Shown: positions 19,028-27,261, counted from the stretch's first letter. The stretch is 64,000 bases of DNA from Paracoccus gahaiensis (GCF_005048225.1 NZ_SUNI01000003.1:248001-312000), one strand, 5' to 3'. A program made the numbers and translations. The notes: generated from the letters alone by a model not told the origin.

Positions 19028-19070
19028 CTTTGGTCGGATATTGCCCGCCTTCTGACAATTCCGACCAAAG
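19028..19070. promoter_or_regulatory. Large inverted repeat before the iron-binding-protein gene
   Basis: Arms CTTTGGTCGGATATTG (19028-19043) and CAATTCCGACCAAAG (19056-19070) pair over 15 bases with a single bulged T, around a 12-base centre. On the minus strand a perfect -35, TTGACA, sits directly upstream at 19072-19077, and the SD AAAGGAG begins inside the lower arm. It could be a repressor operator over the promoter, or an RNA hairpin that partly covers the SD. It does not match a Fur or RirA box that I can recognise. Confidence 0.6.
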
Positions 19071-19145
19071 CTGTCAAGCATTACCGCGACCCCCCGACGT
19101 TCGGGACGCATTGACCGCGCGCGGCCTGCGCGCTAGGGCGCGGGC

Positions 19146-20963
19146 ATGGCACGCACACCCCTTCTGCAACTTTCCGAGATTTCGCTGACCTATGGCGGCG
19201 ATCCCATTTTCGACGGTCTCTCCCTGACCGTCCAGCCGGGCGACCGCGTCGCGCTGGTCGGGCGCAACGGCTCGGGCAAGTCCACCCTGATGAAGGTCAT
19301 GGCGGGCTTCGTCGAGGCCGACAAGGGCGAGGTCGTCCTCTCCGCCGGCGTCTCGACCGGCTACATGGAACAGGATCCCGATCTGGCGGGCTTCGAGACG
19401 CTTGGCGATTTCGCCCGCGACGGGCTGCCCGATGGCGAGGAATACCGCGTCGAGATGGCCGCCGAGGGGCTGAAGTTCGACCCCGACCGCCCCGTGGCCA
19501 CCGCCTCGGGCGGGGAGCGCCGCCGCGCGGCGCTGGCCCGGCTGCTGGCACAGGCGCCCGAACTGATGCTGCTGGACGAGCCGACGAACCATCTCGACAT
19601 CGAGGCGATCGGCTGGCTGGAGGAGCATCTGTCCCAGACCCGCGCGGGCTTCGTGCTGATCAGCCACGATCGCGCCTTCCTGCGCCGCCTGACCAAGGCG
19701 ACGCTGTGGATCGACCGCGGCGCCGTGCGCCGCCAGGAGCGCGGCTTCGAGGGGTTCGAGGAATGGCGCGAGGCCACCTGGGCGGCCGAGGATGACGCCC
19801 GCCACAAACTGGACCGCAAGATCAAGGCCGAGGCCCGGTGGGCGGTCGAGGGGATCAGCGCCCGCCGCAAGCGCAACCAGGGCCGCGTCCGCGCGCTGGC
19901 CGACCTGCGGGCCGAGCGCAGCAGCCAGATCCGCCGTCAGGGCACCGCCGCGATGGCCTTCGACAGCGGTACCACCTCGGGCAAGCGTGTCGTCGAGGCG
20001 CGGGGCATCTCGAAGGCCTTCGGCGACAAGGTGATCCTGCATCCCTTCGATCTGCGCATCCAGCGTGGCGACCGCATCGCCTTCGTGGGCCCCAACGGCG
20101 CGGGCAAGACCACGCTGATCAAGATGCTGACCGGAGAGCTGGCCCCCGACCAGGGGACCGTGCAGATGGGCACCAATCTGGACATCGCGGTCTTCGACCA
20201 GGCCCGCGCCGCGCTGAACCCCGACCAGACCCTTTGGGAATCGCTGACCGGCGATCCGGATATGCGCGTCTCGGGCCGGGCCGATCAGGTCATGGTGCGG
20301 GGCAATCCCAAGCATGTCGTGGCCTATCTGAAGGATTTCCTGTTCGACGATGCGCAGGCCCGCGCGCCCGTGCGCAGCCTGTCGGGCGGCGAGAAGGCGC
20401 GTCTGCTGCTGGCGCGGCTGATGGCGCGGCCCTCGAACCTCTTGGTGATGGACGAACCGACCAACGATCTGGATGTCGAGACGCTGGACCTGCTGCAGGA
20501 CCTTTTGGGCGAATATGACGGGACCGTGCTGCTGGTCAGCCACGACCGCGATTTCATCGACCGCGTGGCCGACACCACCGTGGCGATGGAAGGCGATGGC
20601 CGTGCCATCGTCTATGCCGGCGGCTGGACCGACTATCAGGCCCAGAAGGGCCAGGTCGAACCCGAGGAACCGCAGGCGCAGTCGACGCGTCCGGCATCCG
20701 CCGCACCCGCATCGGCGCCTGCCAAGCCGGGCAAGGGCGGCCTCAGCTTCACCGAGCGGCACCGGCTGGAGGAGCTGCCCGCCCTGATCGCCCGGCTGGA
20801 GGCCGAGATCGCCAAGCTGTCCGAGTTCATGGCCGATCCGGACCTCTTCGCCCAGGCCCCCGCCAAGTTCGAGAAGGCCAGCATGGCGCTGAGCGAACGG
20901 CAGGCCGCGCTGATGGATGCGGAAGAGGAATGGCTGGCGCTGGAGGAGAAGGCGGCCGTCTGA
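19146..20963 (+). CDS. ABC-F family ATPase (Uup-like)
   Basis: A 605-residue cytoplasmic protein with two ABC ATPase domains and no membrane part. Domain 1: Walker A GRNGSGKS (about 38-45), signature ASGGERRR, Walker B LMLLDEPTNHLD. Domain 2: GPNGAGKT, LSGGEKARL, LLVMDEPTNDLD. The linker between them holds a charged helical region (KLDRKIKAEARWAVEGISARRKRNQ) typical of ABC-F proteins acting on ribosomes. The C-terminus is a basic/Ala-Pro linker plus a coiled coil (ERHRLEELPALIARLEAEI), which points to the Uup branch. It is divergent from the iron-binding-protein gene. Confidence 0.9.
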   Translation: MARTPLLQLSEISLTYGGDPIFDGLSLTVQPGDRVALVGRNGSGKSTLMKVMAGFVEADKGEVVLSAGVSTGYMEQDPDLAGFETLGDFARDGLPDGEEYRVEMAAEGLKFDPDRPVATASGGERRRAALARLLAQAPELMLLDEPTNHLDIEAIGWLEEHLSQTRAGFVLISHDRAFLRRLTKATLWIDRGAVRRQERGFEGFEEWREATWAAEDDARHKLDRKIKAEARWAVEGISARRKRNQGRVRALADLRAERSSQIRRQGTAAMAFDSGTTSGKRVVEARGISKAFGDKVILHPFDLRIQRGDRIAFVGPNGAGKTTLIKMLTGELAPDQGTVQMGTNLDIAVFDQARAALNPDQTLWESLTGDPDMRVSGRADQVMVRGNPKHVVAYLKDFLFDDAQARAPVRSLSGGEKARLLLARLMARPSNLLVMDEPTNDLDVETLDLLQDLLGEYDGTVLLVSHDRDFIDRVADTTVAMEGDGRAIVYAGGWTDYQAQKGQVEPEEPQAQSTRPASAAPASAPAKPGKGGLSFTERHRLEELPALIARLEAEIAKLSEFMADPDLFAQAPAKFEKASMALSERQAALMDAEEEWLALEEKAAV

Positions 20964-20972
20964 CCGGCCGCC
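20951..20972. terminator. Hairpin between convergent genes
   Basis: GGCGGCCG-TCTGAC-CGGCCGCC, a perfect eight-base stem enclosing the stop codon of the ABC-F gene and ending nine bases before the stop of the opposing gene. No U tract on either strand. Confidence 0.4.
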
Positions 20973-20981
20973 CTCTGCCCG

Positions 20982-21953
20982 TCAGGCGTTGCGCGACAGA
21001 TGGTCGCGCAGCCAGCCATGCGCGAAGGCGATCTTGCGCCCGACCGGCAGGGTCAGCACGAAGGGATACAGATCCCGGTTGTCCAAGGCGCGGTTGATGT
21101 CGTTGACCGCGATCGCGACCTCGGCCGCGATGGTCAGCAGGCGCGCCGTGTCTGTTTCGGCATAGGGCTGGAAGTCGGGGGGCACGCCTTCCATGCTCAG
21201 GCCCGCGCTGACGAAGCTGTCGGTGAAATCGGTCAGGTGCAGCAGGTGGGCCACCGTCTCGGCCCAGTCCTCGTGGGGATGGGCGGTGGCATAGGGGGTG
21301 ATGTAATCCTCGCCCGGGTCCTGCGGCTCGGCATAGTGGCGGCGCAGCGCCTCGGCATAATCCTGACGCTCGTCCCCGAAGATCTCGCGGAAGGCCGGTT
21401 GGAACTCGGGCGCGGCGGACAGGCGGTCGAACAGGAAATGCGCCAGCTCGTGGCGGAAATGGCCGACCATGGACCGGTACTGCTCGCCCAGATCGCGCTG
21501 CCGCTTGAGGCGGATCAGCGCATCGGCCTCGGTGACGTTGATGGTGATCTCGCCGGCGTCATGGCCCATGATGATCTGCTGCGCGCGCCCGCCCGTGACT
21601 TCGGACAGCATCAGGAAGCGCGGGCGGCGGCCCGGGTCGGCATCGGTGAACCAGCCCCATTGGGCCAGGTTGACCAGCACCCACCGCTTGGCGCGTTCGG
21701 CCCCTGCCAGAAGGTTCTGGTTGTCGCCCACATGCAGGACCGGCACGACCTGCGACATGGCGCAGGACCGGCACAGCTTGCCGGGGGCGCGGGACGACCA
21801 GTTGCAGTCGATCGAGCGGCGGTTGGCGCAATGGGCGGCGGTGGTGCTCATCTGCATCGCGACCGGGTCGAAGCTGATCTCGGCCCCGCAGAGACAGGTG
21901 AGGTTGTGGAAATAGGCGCGTGTCCCGCATTGGGGACAAGAGAAACGTTGCAT
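20982..21953 (-). CDS. Zinc-ribbon and putative metallopeptidase domain protein
   Basis: A 323-residue cytoplasmic protein. The N-terminus has CX2C zinc-ribbon pairs (FSCPQCGTRAYFHNLTCLCG), and a second cysteine set appears at ANRRSIDCNW and KLCRSCAMSQ. Residues around 190-200 read GHFRHELAHFLFD, containing the HExxH zinc-protease motif HELAH, and later HEDWAETVAHLLH may supply a third ligand. This matches the family annotated as zinc-ribbon plus putative metallopeptidase, whose substrate is unknown to me. The start at 21953 is chosen because the zinc ribbon begins there. It is convergent with the ABC-F gene and divergent from rplU. Confidence 0.8.
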   Translation of the reverse strand: MQRFSCPQCGTRAYFHNLTCLCGAEISFDPVAMQMSTTAAHCANRRSIDCNWSSRAPGKLCRSCAMSQVVPVLHVGDNQNLLAGAERAKRWVLVNLAQWGWFTDADPGRRPRFLMLSEVTGGRAQQIIMGHDAGEITINVTEADALIRLKRQRDLGEQYRSMVGHFRHELAHFLFDRLSAAPEFQPAFREIFGDERQDYAEALRRHYAEPQDPGEDYITPYATAHPHEDWAETVAHLLHLTDFTDSFVSAGLSMEGVPPDFQPYAETDTARLLTIAAEVAIAVNDINRALDNRDLYPFVLTLPVGRKIAFAHGWLRDHLSRNA

Positions 21954-22076
21954 GTGGGAAACGGCGTCCTGTGACTGGCAGGGTACAAGCCGGGCCGGGG
22001 GCGCACGGTTCCGCGCCGTCCTGCCCTGTCTTGGATCGGCAGTCCTGCCCGGGCTGCGCGCAGGGCCGTCGGGGTC

Positions 22077-22105
22077 TTGACTTGGGCGCCGGAATGGGCG
22101 ACATG
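22077..22105 (+). promoter_or_regulatory. Putative promoter of rplU-rpmA
   Basis: TTGACT (22077-22082) with a 17-18 base spacer leading to GACATG/ACATGC. The -35 is good and the -10 poor. It lies about 150 bases before rplU in a 301-base gap (21954-22254) that holds no gene. Confidence 0.35.
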
Positions 22106-22147
22106 CGCCGGACCGGCCGGGCATGCGCCCTGGGCCGGTCGATTTTA

Positions 22148-22250
22148 TTTCAACGACACCCTGTCAGGGGTGCGCAGTCCGAAGGCGGGGAAACCCCCGT
22201 GAACACCGCCCGAAAGGCCGGGGCCGCAGGACGCGGATGACAAAGGAAGA
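22148..22250 (+). ncRNA. Possible structured leader of rplU
   Basis: Between the putative promoter and the L21 gene, about 100 bases are rich in short complementary pieces: CACCC-TGTCAG-GGGTG, GGGG-AAA-CCCC nested inside GGCGG...CCGCC, and GGCC pairs. Ribosomal protein operons often carry autoregulatory leaders at this place. I do not recognise a named family, so this is only a candidate. Confidence 0.3.
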
Positions 22251-22254
22251 CGCG

Positions 22255-22668
22255 ATGTTCGCAGTTCTGAAAACGGGCGGCAAGCAGTACAAGGTGCAGG
22301 CGGGCGATGTCCTGCGTGTCGAGAAGCTGAACGCTGCCGCTGGCGACAAGGTCCAGTTCAACGACGTGCTGATGGTCGGCTCGACCCTAGGCGCGCCGCT
22401 GATCGCCGGTGCCTGCGTGCAGGCCGAGGTGATCGACCAGATCAAGGCCGACAAGGTCGTGACCTATGTCAAGCGCCGCCGCAAGCACAGCTCGCAGCGC
22501 ACGCGCGGCCATCGCCAGCAGCTGACGCTGCTGCGCGTCACCGACGTTCTGGAAAGCGGTGCCGAGAAGACCGGCGTGAAGACCGCCGTCGGCGCCCGCA
22601 CCAAGACCGAGGCCAGCGACGCGCCGGCCACTGCCACGAAACCGGCCCAAGACGCCGCTGAAGCCTAA
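22255..22668 (+). CDS. rplU: 50S ribosomal protein L21
   Basis: A 137-residue large-subunit protein. The core MFAVLKTGGKQYKVQAGDVLRVEKL and YVKRRRKHSSQRTRGHRQQLTLLRV match L21. It carries a C-terminal extension rich in Ala/Thr/Lys of about 35 residues beyond the typical 103, a common feature in this order. The ATG at 22255 is preceded by AAGGA; the open frame to 22123 would put 44 unrelated residues in front. rpmA follows 12 bases later. Confidence 0.97.
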   Translation: MFAVLKTGGKQYKVQAGDVLRVEKLNAAAGDKVQFNDVLMVGSTLGAPLIAGACVQAEVIDQIKADKVVTYVKRRRKHSSQRTRGHRQQLTLLRVTDVLESGAEKTGVKTAVGARTKTEASDAPATATKPAQDAAEA

Positions 22669-22680
22669 GGAGAACGACCC

Positions 22681-22953
22681 ATGGCACACAAGAAAGCAGG
22701 CGGTTCCTCCCGCAACGGCCGCGACAGCGCGGGACGCCGTCTTGGCGTCAAGCTGTTCGGCGGCCAGGCCGCCATCGCCGGCAACATCATTGCCCGTCAG
22801 CGCGGCACCACCTGGTGGCCGGGCGTCAATGTCGGCATGGGCAAGGATCACACCCTGTTCGCGCTGACCGACGGTCACGTGAGCTTCAAGAAGGGCCTGA
22901 AGGGCCGCACGTTCATCTCGATCGTCCCCGCGAGCCTCGAGGCCGCCGAGTAA
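22681..22953 (+). CDS. rpmA: 50S ribosomal protein L27
   Basis: A 90-residue ribosomal protein whose N-terminus reaches the peptidyl-transferase centre. [28 protein letters not shown] and [29 protein letters not shown] are diagnostic. AAGGAG precedes the ATG. There is no N-terminal cleavage extension of the Staphylococcus type. Transcription probably ends at the hairpin after it. Confidence 0.98.
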   Translation: MAHKKAGGSSRNGRDSAGRRLGVKLFGGQAAIAGNIIARQRGTTWWPGVNVGMGKDHTLFALTDGHVSFKKGLKGRTFISIVPASLEAAE

Positions 22954-22979
22954 CCCGAACGCAACATTTCGATGTTAAG

Positions 22980-23005
22980 GGGGGATCGGCGAAAGCCGGT
23001 CCCCC
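22980..23005 (+). terminator. Terminator after rpmA
   Basis: GGGGGATCGGC-GAAA-GCCGGTCCCCC: an 11-base stem with one G-U pair and a stable GNRA tetraloop, followed after 20 bases by a T6 run (23027-23032). The distance to the T run means it may also be a partial or processing element. Confidence 0.6.
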
Positions 23006-23058
23006 GCGCCATTTGGAGCGTTCCGTTTTTTGATTGATCGATTTTTCTGGGAGGAAAC

Positions 23059-23649
23059 ATGGTGATGTCTGCACCCATGAGGGAGGGGAGCCGCTTGGAC
23101 GACCTCCGCACCGTCGATGCGGGGGCGCCGCTGCAGCCCGTCATCACGACCGAACGTTTCACATTGCGCCCGTTGCGCGTGTCCGATGCCGGGCTGATCG
23201 CGCATTACACCGCCGACCGCCGGGTGGCCGAGGGGACGCGCGCGATCCCCCATCCGCTGCCGCGCGGGGCGGCCGAAAATTTCGTGGCGCGGGCACTGAC
23301 GGCCGACCGGACCGAGGATGTCTGGGCGATCGATGGATCCGATCAGCAGCTGGACGAGCTGCTGGGCGTCGTCTCGCTGACCCGGATGGAGGGCGCGCAG
23401 TCCGAGCTGGGCTTCTGGGTGGGCGCGGGCTTCTGGAACACGGGCTTCGCGACCGAGGCCGTCGCGGCGCTGGTCGCGGCCAACCCGCATGGCGCGCGGA
23501 CGCTGTTCGCCGAGGTCTTCCAGGACAATCCCGGCTCGGCTCGGGTGCTGACCAATTGCGGCTTCGTCTATCTGGGCGATGCCGAAAGCTGGTCGGTGGC
23601 ACGGGGCGCGCGTGTGCCCACATGGACCTATCTGCGCAAGATGGGCTGA
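23059..23649 (+). CDS. GNAT-family N-acetyltransferase (RimJ/RimL-like)
   Basis: A 196-residue acetyltransferase. After a 30-residue lead comes TTERFTLRPLRVSDAGLIAHYTADRRVAEGT, the start of the Acetyltransf_3 fold. ELGFWVGAGFWNTGFATEAVAALVAA holds the acetyl-CoA-binding region, and FQDNPGSARVLTNCGFVYLGD the family's usual Asn-x-x-Ser turn. GGAGG precedes the ATG. A GNAT gene after rplU-rpmA is common in Rhodobacterales and hints at a ribosome-linked role, but the substrate is unknown. obgE, often found next, is not here. Confidence 0.85.
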   Translation: MVMSAPMREGSRLDDLRTVDAGAPLQPVITTERFTLRPLRVSDAGLIAHYTADRRVAEGTRAIPHPLPRGAAENFVARALTADRTEDVWAIDGSDQQLDELLGVVSLTRMEGAQSELGFWVGAGFWNTGFATEAVAALVAANPHGARTLFAEVFQDNPGSARVLTNCGFVYLGDAESWSVARGARVPTWTYLRKMG

Positions 23650-23656
23650 GGGTGGC

Positions 23657-23730
23657 AGGGGGCGCTCGCGCCCCCTCTTGGCCGTGCCGGCCAATTCACC
23701 CCCGAGGATATTTGCGGACCAATGCAGGCC
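23657..23730 (+). repeat. Dispersed intergenic repeat, copy B
   Basis: Eight bases after the GNAT stop: hairpin AGGGGGCGC-TC-GCGCCCCCT (23657-23676), then CCCCCGAGGATATTTGCGGA and CCAATGCAGG. Same orientation as the preceding gene. The distal end matches copies C and E. Confidence 0.7.
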
Positions 23731-23760
23731 CGTCATTGCAATGGCGGGCGGGCGGACTAG

Positions 23761-24780
23761 ATGCTGGGGATGACACAGCATCTCCCCTATTCCCTTCTCG
23801 ACCTGTCGCCGGTGCCCGAGGGCAGCACGGCGCAGGATGCCATCCGCAACACGATCGACCTGGCGCAGCGCGCCGAGGGCTGGGGCTATCACCGCTTCTG
23901 GCTGGCCGAGCATCACAACATGCCCGGCATCGCCAGTGCGGCGACCGCCGTCCTGATCGGGCTGGTGGCGCAGGCGACGCGGACCATCCGCGTGGGCGCG
24001 GGCGGCATCATGCTGCCCAACCATGCGCCCCTGACCGTGGCCGAGGCCTTCGGGACCCTGGCCACCGTCTTTCCCGACCGCATCGATCTGGGGCTGGGCC
24101 GCGCGCCTGGCGGCGACGGCGCCGTGGTGCGCGCGCTGCGCCGCGATCCGATGGCTGACAGCTTTCCGCAGGACGTGGTCGAGCTGCTGGACTATCTGGG
24201 GCCCGAGCGTCCCGGGGCGGCGGTGCGGGCACTGCCGGGCGAGGGCACGAACCTGCCGGTCTGGATCCTGGGCAGCAGCACCTTCGGTGCTCAGCTGGCG
24301 GCGCATCTGGGCCTGCCCTATGCCTTTGCCAGCCATTTCGCCCCCGACGAGCTGGACCGCGCGCTGGCGATCTATCGCGAGCGGTTCCGCCCCTCGCCTT
24401 GGGGATCCAAGCCCTATGCGATCCTGGCGGCGAACGTCTTTGCCGCGGACGATGCGGGTGAGGCGGCCTATCTGCGCACCACCATGCAGCTGGCCTTCGC
24501 GCGGCTGCGGACCGGCCAGCCGGGCAAGCTGCCCCGCCCCGTGCGCGACATCGATGCCGAGATCGGCGCGGGCATGCGGCAGGCGGTGGATCATTCCCTG
24601 CGCATCAGCGCGGTCGGCGGACGGGCCGAGGTCGAGGATCAGCTGGCGCGGCTCGTCGAGACCTATCGCCCCGACGAGCTGATCCTGACCGGGCAGATCC
24701 ATGACCACACCGCGCGCCTGCGCAGCTTCGAGATCGCCGCTGAAGCGGCCTCGGGGCTGGCTTTGCAACAGGCAGCCTGA
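23761..24780 (+). CDS. LLM-class flavin-dependent oxidoreductase (luciferase-like)
   Basis: A 339-residue TIM-barrel flavoenzyme of the bacterial-luciferase superfamily, using reduced FMN or F420-like cofactors. Family features: [69 protein letters not shown], and [30 protein letters not shown]. These resemble the MsnO8-like branch. An ATG at 23770 is an equally plausible start. It stands alone between the repeat copy and a strong terminator, so no pathway is indicated. Confidence 0.88.
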   Translation: MLGMTQHLPYSLLDLSPVPEGSTAQDAIRNTIDLAQRAEGWGYHRFWLAEHHNMPGIASAATAVLIGLVAQATRTIRVGAGGIMLPNHAPLTVAEAFGTLATVFPDRIDLGLGRAPGGDGAVVRALRRDPMADSFPQDVVELLDYLGPERPGAAVRALPGEGTNLPVWILGSSTFGAQLAAHLGLPYAFASHFAPDELDRALAIYRERFRPSPWGSKPYAILAANVFAADDAGEAAYLRTTMQLAFARLRTGQPGKLPRPVRDIDAEIGAGMRQAVDHSLRISAVGGRAEVEDQLARLVETYRPDELILTGQIHDHTARLRSFEIAAEAASGLALQQAA

Positions 24781-24798
24781 TCGGCCACCCACCATGAA

Positions 24799-24825
24799 AA
24801 AAGGCCCCCGATCCGGGGGCCTTTT
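24799..24825. terminator. Bidirectional rho-independent terminator
   Basis: AAAAGGCCCCCG-ATC-CGGGGGCCTTTT: a GC-rich stem flanked by A4 on one side and T4 on the other. It serves the flavin oxidoreductase (plus) and the BI-1 gene (minus). Confidence 0.85.
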
Positions 24826-24848
24826 GTGTTCAGTGGCTGTGGCGAGGA

Positions 24849-25595
24849 TTACTCGCGGTTGCCCATGAACTGCAGCAGGAACATGAACAGGTTCAGGAAG
24901 TCCAGGTAGAGGCGCAGCGCGCCCATGATCGCGGACTTGCCGATGAAGTCGGCATCCGAGCCGGACATCTGCAGGTAGGTGTTCTTGATGTTCTGCGTGT
25001 CATAGGCGGTCAGGCCCGCGAAGATCAGCACGCCGATGACCGAGATCGCGAACTGCATCGCCGAGGATTGCAGGAAGATGTTGACGATCGAGGCGACGAT
25101 CAGGCCGATCAGGCCCATCATCAGGAAGGTGCCCCAGCCCGACAGGTCCTTCTTGGTCGTGTAGCCGTAGAGCGACAGACCGGCGAAGGCGATGGCCGTC
25201 ACCAGGAAGGTCTGCACGATCGACACCGAGGTGTAGACCAGAAAGATCGAGCTGATCGACAGGCCCATCAGGGCCGCGAAGGCATAGAACATGCCGGTCG
25301 CCGCCGTGACGGACAGCCGGTTGATCGCGGCGCCGAAGGCGAAGACCATCAGCAGCGGCGCGAACATGATCACCCACCGCAGCGGCGAGGTGTAGATCGC
25401 GGCGCCGAGGCCGGTCAACTGACCATCCGCCGAGACGGCGGCGGTCGAGATCCCGAAGGCGGCGACGGCGGTCACACCCATGCCGACCGCCATCAGCCCA
25501 TAAACCTTGTTCATGTAGGCCCGCAGGCCCTGATCGACCACCGCCTGGCGGGTGCCGACGCCCTGCGCGGTACGGTACGTGTTGTAATCTGCCAT
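24849..25595 (-). CDS. Bax inhibitor-1 / YccA-family membrane protein
   Basis: A 248-residue integral membrane protein with about seven hydrophobic helices. After a short soluble N-terminus (MADYNTYRTAQG) come YMNKVYGLMAVGMGVTAVAAFG, AFAALMGLSISSIFLVYT, and the conserved C-terminal block ISVIGVLIFAGLTAYDTQNIK plus ALRLYLDFLNLFMFLLQFMG. Members of the family behave as pH-sensitive calcium leak channels or modulators of membrane quality control (YccA with FtsH); the role here is not shown. GGGGAGA precedes the ATG at 25595. Confidence 0.93.
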   Translation of the reverse strand: MADYNTYRTAQGVGTRQAVVDQGLRAYMNKVYGLMAVGMGVTAVAAFGISTAAVSADGQLTGLGAAIYTSPLRWVIMFAPLLMVFAFGAAINRLSVTAATGMFYAFAALMGLSISSIFLVYTSVSIVQTFLVTAIAFAGLSLYGYTTKKDLSGWGTFLMMGLIGLIVASIVNIFLQSSAMQFAISVIGVLIFAGLTAYDTQNIKNTYLQMSGSDADFIGKSAIMGALRLYLDFLNLFMFLLQFMGNRE

Positions 25596-25700
25596 CGAAG
25601 TCTCCCCAAAAGGTCGTGTCGGGTCTGGCCCGACTATGCTGCCAATATCGGGCGAAACGGCGCGCATTTCAATGCCGTTCCCCTGTCAAAGCGTTCGCGT

Positions 25701-26669
25701 TCACAAGGTGATGACCACCTTTCCGATGCTGCGCCCCTGCCGCAGCAGGTCATAGCCCTCGGCCACCCGCTCCAGCGGCAGGATGTCGCTGGCGACGGGG
25801 TGCAGGCGGCCCGCCGCGAACAGCTCGAACAGCGCCGCCATGCTGGCGCGCAGGGCCTGGGGATCGAGGCTGCGATAGCTGCCCCAGTAGAAGCCGTGGA
25901 TGGTGATGTTCTTGACCAGCGCATGGTTCAGCGGCAGGACCGGCGGGCGGCCTCCGGCAAAGCCGATCGCCAGGAAATGCCCGCCGGGGTGGAGCGCGCC
26001 GAAGGCGGCCTCGCCGGGCTCGGCGCCGACGGGGTCGTAGATCACATCCGCGCCCCCCATCTCGCGCAGGGTGGCGCGCAGGTCGGGGCAGTCCGTGCTG
26101 TCGACGACCTCCTGCGCGCCGGCTTCACGCACCGGGGCCATCTTGTCGGCGCCGCGCACCACGCCGATCACCCGGGCGCCAAGCGCCACGCCGATCTGCA
26201 CCGCCGTCAGCCCGACGCCGCCCGCGGCGCCCAGCACGACCAGCGTCTGGCCCGCGGCCAGCTGTCCCCGCGCGGTCAGGGCCAGGTGGCTGGTCCCGTA
26301 GGCCACCTGGAACCCCGCCGCCTGTTCGAAGCTCATCGCATCGGGGATGGGCTGCACGGCCTGCGGCGGGACGGCGATCACCTCGGCCAGCGTCGCCGGG
26401 GCCGAGACGACCACGCGCATCCCCGGGGCGAGGCCGCTGTCCGGGGGACAGGCCAGCACGGTGCCCGCCCCCTCCAGCCCCGGGACGAAGGGCGGGGCCA
26501 GGCGCTCTTGATACTGGCCCTTGGCCTGCAGGACGTCGGCAAAGTTCAGCGCGGCGGCGGACATGCGCAGCAGGACCTGTCCGGGCTGGGCCTGGGGCAG
26601 GGGGATCCGGGCGATCACGGGATCCTGCCCCAGGGTTTCGATGCGGGCGGCGCGAATCATGTCGGTCAT
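25701..26669 (-). CDS. NADPH:quinone oxidoreductase-like zinc-free MDR protein
   Basis: A 322-residue member of the medium-chain dehydrogenase/reductase family. The N-terminal GroES-like part has ALNFADVLQAKGQYQERLAPPFVPGLEGAGTV without the cysteine cluster of zinc alcohol dehydrogenases. The Rossmann motif LVVLGAAGGVGLTAVQIGVALGARVIG is near residue 140-165. GGADVIYDPVGAE and NITIHGFYWGSY fit the QOR branch. A start at 26660 is also possible. Substrate unknown. No operon partner. Confidence 0.88.
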   Translation of the reverse strand: MTDMIRAARIETLGQDPVIARIPLPQAQPGQVLLRMSAAALNFADVLQAKGQYQERLAPPFVPGLEGAGTVLACPPDSGLAPGMRVVVSAPATLAEVIAVPPQAVQPIPDAMSFEQAAGFQVAYGTSHLALTARGQLAAGQTLVVLGAAGGVGLTAVQIGVALGARVIGVVRGADKMAPVREAGAQEVVDSTDCPDLRATLREMGGADVIYDPVGAEPGEAAFGALHPGGHFLAIGFAGGRPPVLPLNHALVKNITIHGFYWGSYRSLDPQALRASMAALFELFAAGRLHPVASDILPLERVAEGYDLLRQGRSIGKVVITL

Positions 26670-26781
26670 CTGTACTCCGGGATGGGGCTGCTGCGGGTTC
26701 GCGGCATGTTCCTTCTATCGCAGGGTCGGGGCGCCAGGTCTTCGCCGGCACTGTACTGACCTGTCCTTTTGGTCAGAATAC

Positions 26782-26793
26782 CGGCAATTGCCG
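26782..26793. promoter_or_regulatory. Perfect 12-base palindrome upstream of the XRE regulator
   Basis: CGGCAATTGCCG, 66 bases before the start of the helix-turn-helix gene and four bases before a TTGACA (26797-26802) that could be its -35. It may be an autoregulatory operator; no direct evidence. Confidence 0.35.
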
Positions 26794-26858
26794 AAGTTGA
26801 CACTCGAAAATTGTGCATCCCCGGGTTACTGCCGCTTGTGATTGCAGGGGATTGGTCA

Positions 26859-27218
26859 ATGAAACACAGCGTAGATGTTCACGTCGGAAAGCGCATTCGG
26901 CATCGCCGCTGGATGATCGGGATGACCCAGCAGCAGCTGGCCGACAAGGTCGGAATCAAGTTCCAGCAGATCCAAAAATACGAGACCGGCATGAACCGCG
27001 TCTCGGCCTCGCGTCTGTGGGACATTGCGCAGGCGGTGGATGTGCCGGTCAGCTTCTTCTTCGAAGGCCTGATGGACAGCGAGATGCCCGGCGTGGTCGA
27101 GGGCGACATCTTCGCCGACAAGGAAGCCCTGCAACTGGTGCGTGCCTATTACGGCATGCCCGAGGCGCAGCGCCGCCAGATCTTCGAACTGGCGCGCGTC
27201 CTGTCCGACGCGGCCTGA
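26859..27218 (+). CDS. XRE-family helix-turn-helix regulator (PraR/PhrR-like)
   Basis: A 119-residue DNA-binding protein. Residues 7-65 form a Cro/CI helix-turn-helix: VGKRIRHRRWMIGMTQQQLADKVGIKFQQIQKYETGMNRVSASRLWDIAQAVDVPVSFFFEG. The C-terminal 50 residues include EALQLVRAYYGMPEAQRRQIFELARVL. The layout matches alphaproteobacterial regulators such as PraR and PhrR, which control quorum-sensing and stress genes in rhizobia; the target here is unknown. The ATG at 26859 is preceded by AGGGG. Confidence 0.88.
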   Translation: MKHSVDVHVGKRIRHRRWMIGMTQQQLADKVGIKFQQIQKYETGMNRVSASRLWDIAQAVDVPVSFFFEGLMDSEMPGVVEGDIFADKEALQLVRAYYGMPEAQRRQIFELARVLSDAA

Positions 27219-27224
27219 GCCCAT

Positions 27225-27261
27225 CCGTCGTCCCGCGCGCCATGTGGCCGCCGGACGACGG
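27225..27261 (+). terminator. Stem-loop after the XRE regulator
   Basis: CCGTCGTCC (27225-27233) pairs perfectly with GGACGACGG (27253-27261) across a 19-base loop. No U tract; it may mark the end of the regulator transcript. Confidence 0.35.
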
